DNA from: JABDLO01 sp041749255
GTDB taxonomy: Bacteria > Bacteroidota > Bacteroidia > Chitinophagales > Saprospiraceae
DNA length: 64,000 nucleotides
Reading direction: 5' to 3'
Assembly: GCA_041749255.1 (NCBI GenBank)
Contig: JBGTBR010000053.1
Location: forward strand, 1 to 64,000
In this document: positions 33,101-42,257 of the stretch, piece after piece
How positions within the stretch are numbered: the first letter of the stretch is position 1
Layout: the number at the start of each line of letters is the position of its first letter
Position numbers and translations under genes: made by a program
The notes under the pieces: model-generated
Database searches by the model: none
Seen by the model: only the letters and a program-made list of their open reading frames with translations
What the model was told of the DNA's origin: nothing

Positions 33101-35941
33101 ATGGAATTTCAACCCCGTGATATAGAAAATAAATGGAAAAAAATATGGAAAACCTCACGGCTCTATGAGGTCTCCCATCAGTCTTCTAAACCGAAGTTTT
33201 ATGTGTTGGATATGTTTCCCTACCCCTCAGGGGCAGGACTTCACGTGGGTCATCCGCTGGGATATATTGCTTCTGATATTTATTCGCGTTACAAACGTCT
33301 AAAAGGATTCAATGTGCTTCACCCTATGGGATTTGATGCCTTTGGACTGCCTGCAGAACAGTATGCCATTCAAACGGGGATTCACCCTGCCAAATCAACG
33401 CATCAAAATATAGAGCAATACCGAAAGCAACTGGATAATATTGGGTTTTCTTTCGATTGGAGCAGAGAGGTTCGCACATGTGATCCGTCTTATTATAAAT
33501 GGACACAGTGGATATTTCTTCAGTTATACCATCATTACTACGATCTGGAATCTGCAAAAGCTATGTCCATCAGTCATTTGGTCTCCATTTTTGAAAAGAA
33601 AGGAAGTACCGGAGTATCGGCTGTTCACAGTCATGATGAAATTTTTACTTCCGGCCAATGGTTGAAAATGACAACTATAGAAAAGGATGAAGTCCTTATG
33701 AATTATAGATTGGCGTACAGGAAAACCGGCTATGTAAATTGGTGTGAAGCTTTGGGAACCGTACTGGCTAATGACGAAGTAAAAGACGGAGTATCGGAGA
33801 GAGGAGGTTTTCCCGTAGAGAAAAAAGCCATGAAGCAATGGTCGCTCAGGATCACCGCTTATGCTGAAAGGCTATTGAGAGATCTCGATAACCTGGATTG
33901 GTCTGAGGCTTTAAAAACAATGCAACGCAACTGGATTGGCAAGAGTGAAGGGGCGCAATTATTTTTTGACCTGTATGACCACGAAGCAAAAATAGAAGTT
34001 TTCACTACCCGACCTGATACTATTTTTGGTGCCACCTACATGGTTCTTGCTCCCGAGCACGATCTGGTGGATATCATCACTACTTCTGAACAAAAAGACT
34101 TTGTAGAGCAATACAGAAATTATGTTTCAGCCAGATCAGAAGTGGACAGAATGGCTGAAGTAAAGGAAGTTACCGGAGTGTTCACGGGTGCATATGCCAT
34201 ACATCCATTTACGCAGGAAAAAATTCCCGTATGGATAGGTGAATACGTACTCAAAGATTACGGTACAGGAGCCATTATGGCTGTACCCAGTGATGATGAA
34301 AGAGACATGGCATTTGCGCAAAAATTTGGGCTACCCATCATTGATGTCATCGATAAGACTAATTATCCAGGAGCCACCCTTCATGATAAATTGGGAATAG
34401 TTATTAATTCCGATTTCCTTAATGGCATGGAAGTGCCTGATGCCATACAAATGATGCTTGTCAGGGTAGAAGAGATGGGTATAGGCACAAGAAAAGTCAA
34501 TTACAAATTGCGAGATGCCAATTACTCCCGTCAAAGGTATTGGGGAGAACCCTTTCCTATATATTACGATTCAGATGGAGTTTCCCATGCTCTCAAAGAG
34601 AGTGAATTACCTCTGGAATTACCCGATCTGGATGACTTCAAGCCCGCAGCCGGTGGAAAGTCGCCGCTTGCCCGTCTTCACTCATGGGTAGATCTGGGAA
34701 ATGGAAACACAAGGGAGACTGATACAATGCCGGGCTTTGCAGGTTCCAGCTGGTATTTTCTCAGGTATATGGACGCTCAAAATGAAAATGAATTTGCTTC
34801 TCAGGATTCGATTCATTACTGGAAAGATGTCGACTTGTACATTGGGGGAACAGAACATGCAGTGGGTCATCTGATGTATTCGCGGTTTTGGCATAAATTT
34901 TTATACGATAAAGGACTGGTTCCCACTACGGAACCTTTCAAAAAATTGGTCAATCAGGGAATGATCCAGGGTGTAATTGAATACCTGTACATGGAAAAAC
35001 AAAAAACAGGTGGCAATAATACTTTTGTTTGTTTTAGTGAAGCTTCCAAAAATCCTGAGAGGTATGCTAAAATTCCGGTCTTTATACAGTTTGTCAAAAA
35101 TTATGGGACACAGGGAAGCCATCTGGATAAAAAAGGAATTGAATCCTTTGTAGAATGGATGCCTGACTATAAATCTGCTCAATTTAAAAGCGGGCTTGGA
35201 ACCTATTCCATTGTGGATATGCCTGAGCATTTTATAATATATACGGGATCCGAGGTGGGAAAAATGAGCAAAAGGTATCACAATGTTGTCAATCCGGATG
35301 ATATCGTGGGAAGATACGGGGCTGATTGTTTCAGGATGTATGAAATGTTTTTAGGTCCAATAGACCAGGCTAAACCCTGGGATACCAAAGGCATTGATGG
35401 TGTGGCCAAGTTTTTAAGAAAATTCTGGTCTCTTTATGTTGAAAATGGTAATTGGCGTATCGATGCTTCTCCGCCAGATGAAGCCTCATTAAGAATACTT
35501 CATGCCACCATCAAAAAAGTAACGGAAGATATTGAAAAACTTTCATTTAATACAGCGGTAAGTGCTTTTATGGTTTGTGTCAATGAATTAAAAAAGTCAG
35601 AGACCCGATCTAAAGAAATACTGGAACCACTGCTTGTTTTAATGGCACCTTTTGCCCCATTCATTACTGAAGAATTGTACAGCCAATCTGGTCATACGCA
35701 TTCAGTACACTCAGCAACTTACCCCTCCTGGGATGAAGAGTATCTTAAAAAAGATTCAATCGAGTACCCTGTTTGCATTAATGGCAAAAAAAGGGATACT
35801 ATCACAGTATCTGCTGACATTGACAAGAACGATCTGGAGAAAATCGTTATAGAATTGGATGGAATAAAGAAATGGATGAACGGTAAAAATCCTAAGAAAA
35901 TTATCGTTGTTCCGGGAAGAATGGTTAATATCGTCGTATAA
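33101..35941 (+). CDS. leuS: leucyl-tRNA synthetase
   Basis: A 946-residue class Ia synthetase. The HIGH motif (His-Val-Gly-His, 48-51) follows Pro-Tyr-Pro-Ser-Gly-Ala-Gly-Leu. The editing domain shows Thr-Thr-Arg-Pro-Asp-Thr and Tyr-Gly-Thr-Gly-Ala-Ile-Met-Ala-Val-Pro. The KMSK motif is Lys-Met-Ser-Lys-Arg at 721-725. It is longer than E. coli LeuRS through an insertion near 150-190 (after Tyr-Tyr-Asp-Leu-Glu) and another of about 90 residues before KMSK, both of which I associate with Bacteroidota enzymes. The frame opens at 33071; ATG 33101 starts the conserved N-terminus. Confidence 0.95.
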   Translation: MEFQPRDIENKWKKIWKTSRLYEVSHQSSKPKFYVLDMFPYPSGAGLHVGHPLGYIASDIYSRYKRLKGFNVLHPMGFDAFGLPAEQYAIQTGIHPAKSTHQNIEQYRKQLDNIGFSFDWSREVRTCDPSYYKWTQWIFLQLYHHYYDLESAKAMSISHLVSIFEKKGSTGVSAVHSHDEIFTSGQWLKMTTIEKDEVLMNYRLAYRKTGYVNWCEALGTVLANDEVKDGVSERGGFPVEKKAMKQWSLRITAYAERLLRDLDNLDWSEALKTMQRNWIGKSEGAQLFFDLYDHEAKIEVFTTRPDTIFGATYMVLAPEHDLVDIITTSEQKDFVEQYRNYVSARSEVDRMAEVKEVTGVFTGAYAIHPFTQEKIPVWIGEYVLKDYGTGAIMAVPSDDERDMAFAQKFGLPIIDVIDKTNYPGATLHDKLGIVINSDFLNGMEVPDAIQMMLVRVEEMGIGTRKVNYKLRDANYSRQRYWGEPFPIYYDSDGVSHALKESELPLELPDLDDFKPAAGGKSPLARLHSWVDLGNGNTRETDTMPGFAGSSWYFLRYMDAQNENEFASQDSIHYWKDVDLYIGGTEHAVGHLMYSRFWHKFLYDKGLVPTTEPFKKLVNQGMIQGVIEYLYMEKQKTGGNNTFVCFSEASKNPERYAKIPVFIQFVKNYGTQGSHLDKKGIESFVEWMPDYKSAQFKSGLGTYSIVDMPEHFIIYTGSEVGKMSKRYHNVVNPDDIVGRYGADCFRMYEMFLGPIDQAKPWDTKGIDGVAKFLRKFWSLYVENGNWRIDASPPDEASLRILHATIKKVTEDIEKLSFNTAVSAFMVCVNELKKSETRSKEILEPLLVLMAPFAPFITEELYSQSGHTHSVHSATYPSWDEEYLKKDSIEYPVCINGKKRDTITVSADIDKNDLEKIVIELDGIKKWMNGKNPKKIIVVPGRMVNIVV

Positions 35942-35973
35942 TCCTAAGAACTTCAGGAATATTCCTGTGTAAG

Positions 35974-38900
35974 ATGAAAAAATGGTTGTTTAGTTTATGG
36001 GTCTTTTCATTATTCTACCCTGTTTTACATGGTCAGAACAATCCCTCATCTTGCAATGCCCCGGTCTTCACTATTTTCGATCAGGTCACGACCACTTCAG
36101 TTTCAGTTCAGTGGGTAGATTTTAACAACAATGTCGAAGGATGGGAAATAGAATGGGGATCAAAGGGATTCTCGCGAACCATGCAACCCTCAACCGGAAT
36201 TTTAGAGTTTAAAACTTTTACTCTGACAGACTTAGAAGCGGGTCATGCGTACGATGTTTACGTCAGAACTGTATGTAGTGAAAATTCAAAAAGTGGGTGG
36301 TCAGGTCCTTTTCAAGTACGCTCAGCTATACAAAATGGTCAATCTTGTGATCTTGCTCTTGACATAAAAGATAACTCTTGTCCCCGGCTTGAGAACTTTT
36401 TCATTTCAGTGGATGAATTTCCCGGAAAGTTACTTGGGAAAGATGTGAGCATCGCCAGTGTTGATCTCATCATTGAACATACATGGCCTGCTGATTTACA
36501 GATCGAATTAGAATCCCCCTCAGGATTAAAAATTCCACTATCTACATATAGGGGAATCGGAATGGAAAATTTTGGCAATCCGAATGAGGGAAATTGTCTA
36601 CAAACGGCATCTTTTTCTGATCTCGCTTGTCTTCCTATCGGACAACACAGCGGTCAAAGTCTGACTGGATTTTTCTCACCAGAAACACCTCTTTCGGATC
36701 TTTATGACGATACGCAGGTAAACGGTATGTGGAAAATTGTGATCTGTGATCGTGCTCTTGATGATGTGGGAGTGTTGCGGTATGCACGTATTCAATTCGA
36801 ACCCGTAGATTGTCCCATCCCCATCAATTTGTCGGTTTCAGAAATAAGTAACTCTTCTATAAAAGTTAATTGGGACAGGTCTCTTAATTGTAACAATGCG
36901 ATCATCCATGTCGTATTCTCAGGAAATGCCCCAGGTTCACATCTTACATTTTTTACCTCTTGTTTTAATGAAGAACTTGTCATTACGGGCCTCATCCCAG
37001 AAACAGCATATGATATATACATTCAGGCTGACTGTAATAATACCCGGTCAACCTTTTCCTGTCCTGCCTCGTTTGAAACCACCTGCCAGGATGTAACACT
37101 TTCCGAGAGTTTTGATTCTTATCAAAATTGTGACAATAATTGCCTGAGTGAATGTAAGTATACTTTTAATGGTTGGCACAATGCAGAAACTGATGATCAG
37201 GACTGGCTGGTTAGTTCAGGTTCTACGTTATCATCATTAACGGGCCCTACCGGAGATATTTCAGGCACGGGCCAATATGTATATATTGAAAATTCGCCCG
37301 ATATATGCGGTGCGAAAAAAAAAGCAATACTTGAAAGCACATGTTTGGACATACCTTTCACCGAAGATCAATGTGACATGTCATTTTACTATCACATGTT
37401 TGGAGATGGTATTGACAGTCTGAAACTTGAAATCAGCATCGATGCCGGGAATACCTGGCAAGTATTATTTGACCGTTTTGGCGATCAGGGTGATGTATGG
37501 CATAGAGCTATATTGGATCTAAGTCCTTATCAGGGTAATCTGGCTTTAATGCGATTTACTGCAAATACGGGTATAAATACCCGAGGTGATATAGCTCTTG
37601 ACCAGATAGATTTTTTTGGTACTACGATGAACATTCAACTTCCCATCTATTTCGCTGACATGGACAACGATGGTTTTGGTGATCCTAATAATTATATTTC
37701 CATTTGCATGAGCGAACCTCCGGAAGGATTTGTCAGAAATGCTGATGATTGTGATGATTTGAACCCCAATATAAACCCTGATGCAGAAGAAATTCCATGC
37801 AACCTGATAGATGAAAATTGTAGTGGAATGGAAGATGATGTACCGGTGGAGAATCCTATTATTTCAATGGTTACGATGGTGAGAAACGAGTCTTGCCCCA
37901 ATGCAAGTGACGGAAGTATTGGTATTTCTGTTACCGGAGGAGTTCCTCCTTACGATATCGAATGGAATAATGGGAAGAAAGGCAATGTAGTTACTGACCT
38001 TTCTACTGGCTTATATTTTGCCATAATCAGTGATGCTGGTTCATGCATCTCACGTTCGCAAACTGTGACCATTAATTTAACCAACTCGCCAAATATTTTT
38101 ATCACGGAAGTAAAAAATACTCTATGCGCTCAAAATACAGGACTAATTGATATTGAAGTAACGGGAGGAGCCCCACCCTATACCTACACATGGAGTAACG
38201 GAATGAAAACCCAGGATCTATTAAATATTGGAACCGGCAGCTATACTGTATCTGTTACAGATCAAAATGGTTGTTCTGTAAGTTCGTCGTCTATTTTAAT
38301 CGAGGCTACTCCAAGATTTACAGCAGGTATTCAGGTAAAGAGAAACCCCATATGTCATGGGAGCAGTAATGGTCTACTATCTATCGGTATTATTAATGCA
38401 CTACCCCCTATTGAATACAAATGGAATACAGGAGACATTACCTCAAGTTTACAAGGTTTGACAGCAGGTAAATATAGCGTAACCATTAATGATGCCCGGG
38501 GATGCAATCAGATTATTGAAACTGAATTAACCGATCCTGCACGTATTGAGCCCACAGTAGTTGGAATAAAAAGTGCTACTTGTTTTAATGAAAGTTCTGG
38601 CGCCATTCAGGTAAGTACTACAGGGGGAAGCGCACCATTTGAGTTTAACTGGTCATCTCCTGATCACAATACTTTTTCCAATAATATCAATACTGAAGAT
38701 TTAACCAATATTCCTCCGGGAAAATACCAGCTCTTTGTAAATGATGCCAATGGATGCACTGGTCAAACGGAATTGATACAGGTAGAAAATGCTTCTCCCA
38801 TTCAAATTCAGGTCAATGAATTACAAAATGCTTCGTGCAGACTTTCAGAAAATGGAATGATATCCGTTCACGTTTCAGGAGGTGGTGGTGACTTTATTTA

Positions 38901-39990
38901 CTTCTGGAACAATGAGGAAGGGCCTCCTGTTCTGGAAAATATAAAGGCGGGCAGTTATAGTATTCGTGTTATTGACCGGTTTGGATGTAAAGCCAGTGAT
39001 GACAATTTAAAAGTAGGATTACAAAATATACCCGTAGCAGTGAACACCAAGGTTCTTGATGGGAATTTGTGCCATCGGGATTCCTTTGGTGTCATATCTG
39101 CTTTGGCCGAAAGCAGTAAATTTCCCATTGATTTTAATTGGAGTAATGGAAAACAACGCGTTGTCCATAGAAATACCGATACACTTTTTATGCTCCCTTC
39201 CGGACAATATGATGTCACGGTTACAGATAATGAAGGTTGTGTAGGTGCGTCCCTACTCACTGGTATTACACCAGTTCCAGAACTCCTTATTTCGAATATT
39301 CAAGTCTCAATGAATGAATGCAACAGCGATAATGACGGAAGTATTGAGGTTCAGGTGTCAGGTGGTGTGCCTCCATACAAGTTTATGTGGAGTGACGGCC
39401 AAACCACTCAAAAAGCTGATGGTCTGTCTACCGGCCAATATGTGCTAACTGTTATGGATGCCAATGATTGTGTAGTTAAAAGCCAGAATATAACCATATC
39501 TGTCGTTAATCCTATACGCACTGAAGTATCTGTAATCCATACCAGTGGAAATCTTAAAAATGGATCCATCACACTGAATGTTACGGGAGCTACTCCGCCA
39601 TATAGAATTGACTGGAACGATCTGCCCAATGGTCCTTTGACGCGTAGCAACCTGGCAGCAGGGCGCTATTGTGTCACCATCACCGACAACAAAGGTTGCT
39701 TTGAGGGTCTTTGTATTGATGTTGACCAAAGTACCTCTGTTACTACACCTTTTACTACTGATGGAATACTCATCGGCCCCAATCCATTTACTGATCATTT
39801 ACAGATCATTTCTGACCTGCCCATCGAAGAACTATTCATGTTCAATGTTCATGGAAACACTGTATTCCATGGACAAAATTTAGCTGAATATTGGAAAAAG
39901 GACTTTTCCCTACTGGAACCTGGAATTTATTTCTTAAAAATAAATACGAACCAATATATCCTGACCAGGAAAGTTATCAAAATCAAATAA
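35974..39990 (+). CDS. T9SS-exported multidomain surface protein with SprB repeats
   Basis: A 1338-residue secreted protein. Order: signal peptide (1-20), fibronectin III-like domain (about 25-112), proprotein-convertase P-type domain (about 125-280), second FN3-like domain (about 283-370), a MAM/lectin-like sandwich (about 375-552), a calcium-type Asp-rich segment (Asp-Met-Asp-Asn-Asp-Gly-Phe-Gly-Asp, then Asp-Cys-Asp-Asp; about 555-628), eight SprB-like repeats (about 630-1255) each with a Pro-Pro-Tyr or similar plus Trp-Ser/Asn-Asn-Gly core, and a C-terminal T9SS type A sorting domain (Gly-Pro-Asn-Pro-Phe onward). SprB repeats occur in gliding adhesins, so adhesion is a reasonable guess. 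It has no peptidase or glycosidase domain I can see. Confidence 0.88.
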   Translation: MKKWLFSLWVFSLFYPVLHGQNNPSSCNAPVFTIFDQVTTTSVSVQWVDFNNNVEGWEIEWGSKGFSRTMQPSTGILEFKTFTLTDLEAGHAYDVYVRTVCSENSKSGWSGPFQVRSAIQNGQSCDLALDIKDNSCPRLENFFISVDEFPGKLLGKDVSIASVDLIIEHTWPADLQIELESPSGLKIPLSTYRGIGMENFGNPNEGNCLQTASFSDLACLPIGQHSGQSLTGFFSPETPLSDLYDDTQVNGMWKIVICDRALDDVGVLRYARIQFEPVDCPIPINLSVSEISNSSIKVNWDRSLNCNNAIIHVVFSGNAPGSHLTFFTSCFNEELVITGLIPETAYDIYIQADCNNTRSTFSCPASFETTCQDVTLSESFDSYQNCDNNCLSECKYTFNGWHNAETDDQDWLVSSGSTLSSLTGPTGDISGTGQYVYIENSPDICGAKKKAILESTCLDIPFTEDQCDMSFYYHMFGDGIDSLKLEISIDAGNTWQVLFDRFGDQGDVWHRAILDLSPYQGNLALMRFTANTGINTRGDIALDQIDFFGTTMNIQLPIYFADMDNDGFGDPNNYISICMSEPPEGFVRNADDCDDLNPNINPDAEEIPCNLIDENCSGMEDDVPVENPIISMVTMVRNESCPNASDGSIGISVTGGVPPYDIEWNNGKKGNVVTDLSTGLYFAIISDAGSCISRSQTVTINLTNSPNIFITEVKNTLCAQNTGLIDIEVTGGAPPYTYTWSNGMKTQDLLNIGTGSYTVSVTDQNGCSVSSSSILIEATPRFTAGIQVKRNPICHGSSNGLLSIGIINALPPIEYKWNTGDITSSLQGLTAGKYSVTINDARGCNQIIETELTDPARIEPTVVGIKSATCFNESSGAIQVSTTGGSAPFEFNWSSPDHNTFSNNINTEDLTNIPPGKYQLFVNDANGCTGQTELIQVENASPIQIQVNELQNASCRLSENGMISVHVSGGGGDFIYFWNNEEGPPVLENIKAGSYSIRVIDRFGCKASDDNLKVGLQNIPVAVNTKVLDGNLCHRDSFGVISALAESSKFPIDFNWSNGKQRVVHRNTDTLFMLPSGQYDVTVTDNEGCVGASLLTGITPVPELLISNIQVSMNECNSDNDGSIEVQVSGGVPPYKFMWSDGQTTQKADGLSTGQYVLTVMDANDCVVKSQNITISVVNPIRTEVSVIHTSGNLKNGSITLNVTGATPPYRIDWNDLPNGPLTRSNLAAGRYCVTITDNKGCFEGLCIDVDQSTSVTTPFTTDGILIGPNPFTDHLQIISDLPIEELFMFNVHGNTVFHGQNLAEYWKKDFSLLEPGIYFLKINTNQYILTRKVIKIK

Positions 39991-42001
39991 TGATCTTAAA
40001 CGTGGTCCGTCTGTTTTGCTGGTGTTCTTCTTCAGTACATTCTTGACAAGGACAATCCACTCTTAACTGAGTTTTTCCGTAGCCTCTCGGTACCAATCGT
40101 TCTTTATCAATACCATTGGATATGAGGTACATTACGGCTGAAATGGCTCTTCGTTGCGACAAATCCAGGTTGTATTCGTCATCTGCTCTACAATCTGTAT
40201 GGGAAGATAGTTGTATTCTTATATCGGGGTTGTCCGCTAACATCTTTGCCAGTTTATCTAAAGGTGGTTTTGCATCCTCTCTTATTTCTGCCCTGTCCAG
40301 ATCGTAATAGATATCTTGTAAATCTATTTCCCTGTTCATAAAAATACGGTTGATAATGACATCCACATTGATGGTGACTACATCTTCTGACTCACTGACT
40401 ACCACATTTCGAGTTGTAAAATTTTCTGTATTGTTCAAATACCTGCTTTTACCCGCAAGGATTGCATAGTCTTTGTCAGGATCTACTTCTTCTACAAATA
40501 TTCCTCTTCTATCAGTAGTGTAGGTAGCTACAGTTTCATCACCTTGTCTTATACGCACTCTGGCCAGATCCACGGGTCGGTAATCGATCACTCGTGTATT
40601 GGGATCATTAGCTACATCATATACTGGCTCTAAAACACGACCGGCTACATAATAGGTAATATTCCTTCCGACTGGGGTAGTAATTTTTGGTTCTTCTTCT
40701 CCAGCTATGATAGGATCTTCTTCTCGCTCTATCCTGATTTTCTCAAAAACATATAAATCATCGTCACCCATACCATCGCGTGAAGATGTAAAAAATCCAC
40801 GCTTGATTACATCTCCATCCCGGGGCACTGATCGATCGACAACAAAAGAGAAATCGTCCGAAGGAGAATTGATGGGTACGGGCATTCTTTTGGGTACAGT
40901 CCACTTTTTATTTTCGTCAAGATAGGTTTTAAAAATATCAAGTCCGCCGAGTCCTGGATGAAAATCAGATGAGAAGTAGAGTGTATCTCCATCACCGGTG
41001 GGGAATAATTCATTCCCATTGGTATTTATGATATCCGGAAATCTCTCAGGTGCTGACCATGAATTATCTTCTTCTCTTATAGAATAAAACAAATCGTAAT
41101 CGCCAACTCCGGCATCGATTTTTGTACTAAAAACCAAAACAGAATCATTTTCAATCAATGTGGGCTGACCGTAATTAATTCCCTCTCGTGTAAATGGCAA
41201 AACCTCAGGTTCACTCCACGTTCCCGAATATCTTTGACTATAATATATTTTGCAAAAGGCATCTATCGGTGTATCTGAAACACACCTTGTGAAAAACATT
41301 TCATTGTTGTCTTTGCTAAACCAGGCAGTTCCCTCATTATCGGAAGTATTTATCTGCAAATCAAAAGGGGCGAGTCCCGATCCATCTTTCCTCATAATAA
41401 AGAGATCAGAAAACTTATTACCAGTCCAATTGTAACGGTCAGAACCCGCAGCAGTACCCCTGTCGGACGTAAAAACTACGTAATCGTCTTCGAAATAGGC
41501 TGGAGCATAATCCGCTTGAGCGCTGTTGGCATATGACCTGTACACACGGTATTCTTCATTGTGATCTCTGATCCACCGTATGGCTTCTTTACATACATTG
41601 ATCTCTCTGAAAATTTCGGCTCTGCTTCCAACCAAATTGATAAGGGATTCAAATGCGCCGATGGCTTTATTGTAATTACCATCGGATTTATAGGCAAAAG
41701 CAAGTTCATTGAGTGCTTCAGGTCCATAATTCTTTGATACTGCATCTTCTAACCACCTAATGGATTCCTTATTATTGTTGACCATTTGATATGACTTACC
41801 CAACAAAAATGCCTTTTTTGCCCTGGCATTTACAGAAGTGGTAGTCTCATATTCGTCTTGTAGCATAGTAATTGCAACAGCGTATTGCTTTCTTTCGTAC
41901 GCCATTTCACCACTCTTGATTTTTGTAGTGAGGTTACACCCTGCAATCATAAGCAGGGTTACAATGCAAACAATAAATAAACTGCGATACTCTTGCTTCA
42001 C
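39983..42001 (-). CDS. PorE-like OmpA-family lipoprotein (TPR, propeller, CRD, OmpA)
   Basis: A 672-residue lipoprotein (lipobox Met-Ile-Ala-Gly-Cys, Cys22). In order it has TPR-type helices (about 30-150), a PD40/WD40-like beta-propeller (about 150-435, with Tyr-Phe-Ser-Ser-Asp-x-x-Pro-Gly-Leu-Gly-Gly-Leu-Asp-Ile), a carboxypeptidase-regulatory-like unit (about 445-545), and an OmpA peptidoglycan-binding domain (about 555-672, Ser-Ser-His-Thr-Asp-Cys-Arg and Arg-Arg-Thr-Thr). This order is that of PorE, which anchors the type IX secretion machine to the cell wall. Paralogues with the same architecture exist, so PorE itself is not proven. It is convergent with the T9SS cargo gene, overlapping by 8 bases. 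Confidence 0.82.
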   Translation of the reverse strand: MKQEYRSLFIVCIVTLLMIAGCNLTTKIKSGEMAYERKQYAVAITMLQDEYETTTSVNARAKKAFLLGKSYQMVNNNKESIRWLEDAVSKNYGPEALNELAFAYKSDGNYNKAIGAFESLINLVGSRAEIFREINVCKEAIRWIRDHNEEYRVYRSYANSAQADYAPAYFEDDYVVFTSDRGTAAGSDRYNWTGNKFSDLFIMRKDGSGLAPFDLQINTSDNEGTAWFSKDNNEMFFTRCVSDTPIDAFCKIYYSQRYSGTWSEPEVLPFTREGINYGQPTLIENDSVLVFSTKIDAGVGDYDLFYSIREEDNSWSAPERFPDIINTNGNELFPTGDGDTLYFSSDFHPGLGGLDIFKTYLDENKKWTVPKRMPVPINSPSDDFSFVVDRSVPRDGDVIKRGFFTSSRDGMGDDDLYVFEKIRIEREEDPIIAGEEEPKITTPVGRNITYYVAGRVLEPVYDVANDPNTRVIDYRPVDLARVRIRQGDETVATYTTDRRGIFVEEVDPDKDYAILAGKSRYLNNTENFTTRNVVVSESEDVVTINVDVIINRIFMNREIDLQDIYYDLDRAEIREDAKPPLDKLAKMLADNPDIRIQLSSHTDCRADDEYNLDLSQRRAISAVMYLISNGIDKERLVPRGYGKTQLRVDCPCQECTEEEHQQNRRTTFKIII

Positions 42002-42191
42002 TAAAAACTTTTATCAAATCAATAAATGAACCTTCTATTGTAAACGAGGTTGGGCTATTTTTTAAATTGATGAGAGACCACAGGGCTACATTAATAGAAT
42101 CTATGATTACTCACGTCAATAATCCTGTGTAGTCTTCCCTCGTTTCTTTATAATAACGATTAATATCAATTATTTGATTTCATAAAAAGAA

Positions 42192-42223
42192 AAAATCTCC
42201 CCATTTTACAAAAGGGAGATTTT
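42192..42223 (-). terminator. intrinsic terminator of secDF
   Basis: Arms AAAATCTCCC and GGGAGATTTT (10 bp) around a 12-base loop, 35 bases past the secDF stop. On the minus strand the stem is followed by a T-rich run, as an intrinsic terminator needs. Confidence 0.8.
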
Positions 42224-42257
42224 ACTATTAAAACATATTTGTCTTTATAGATTTGGA

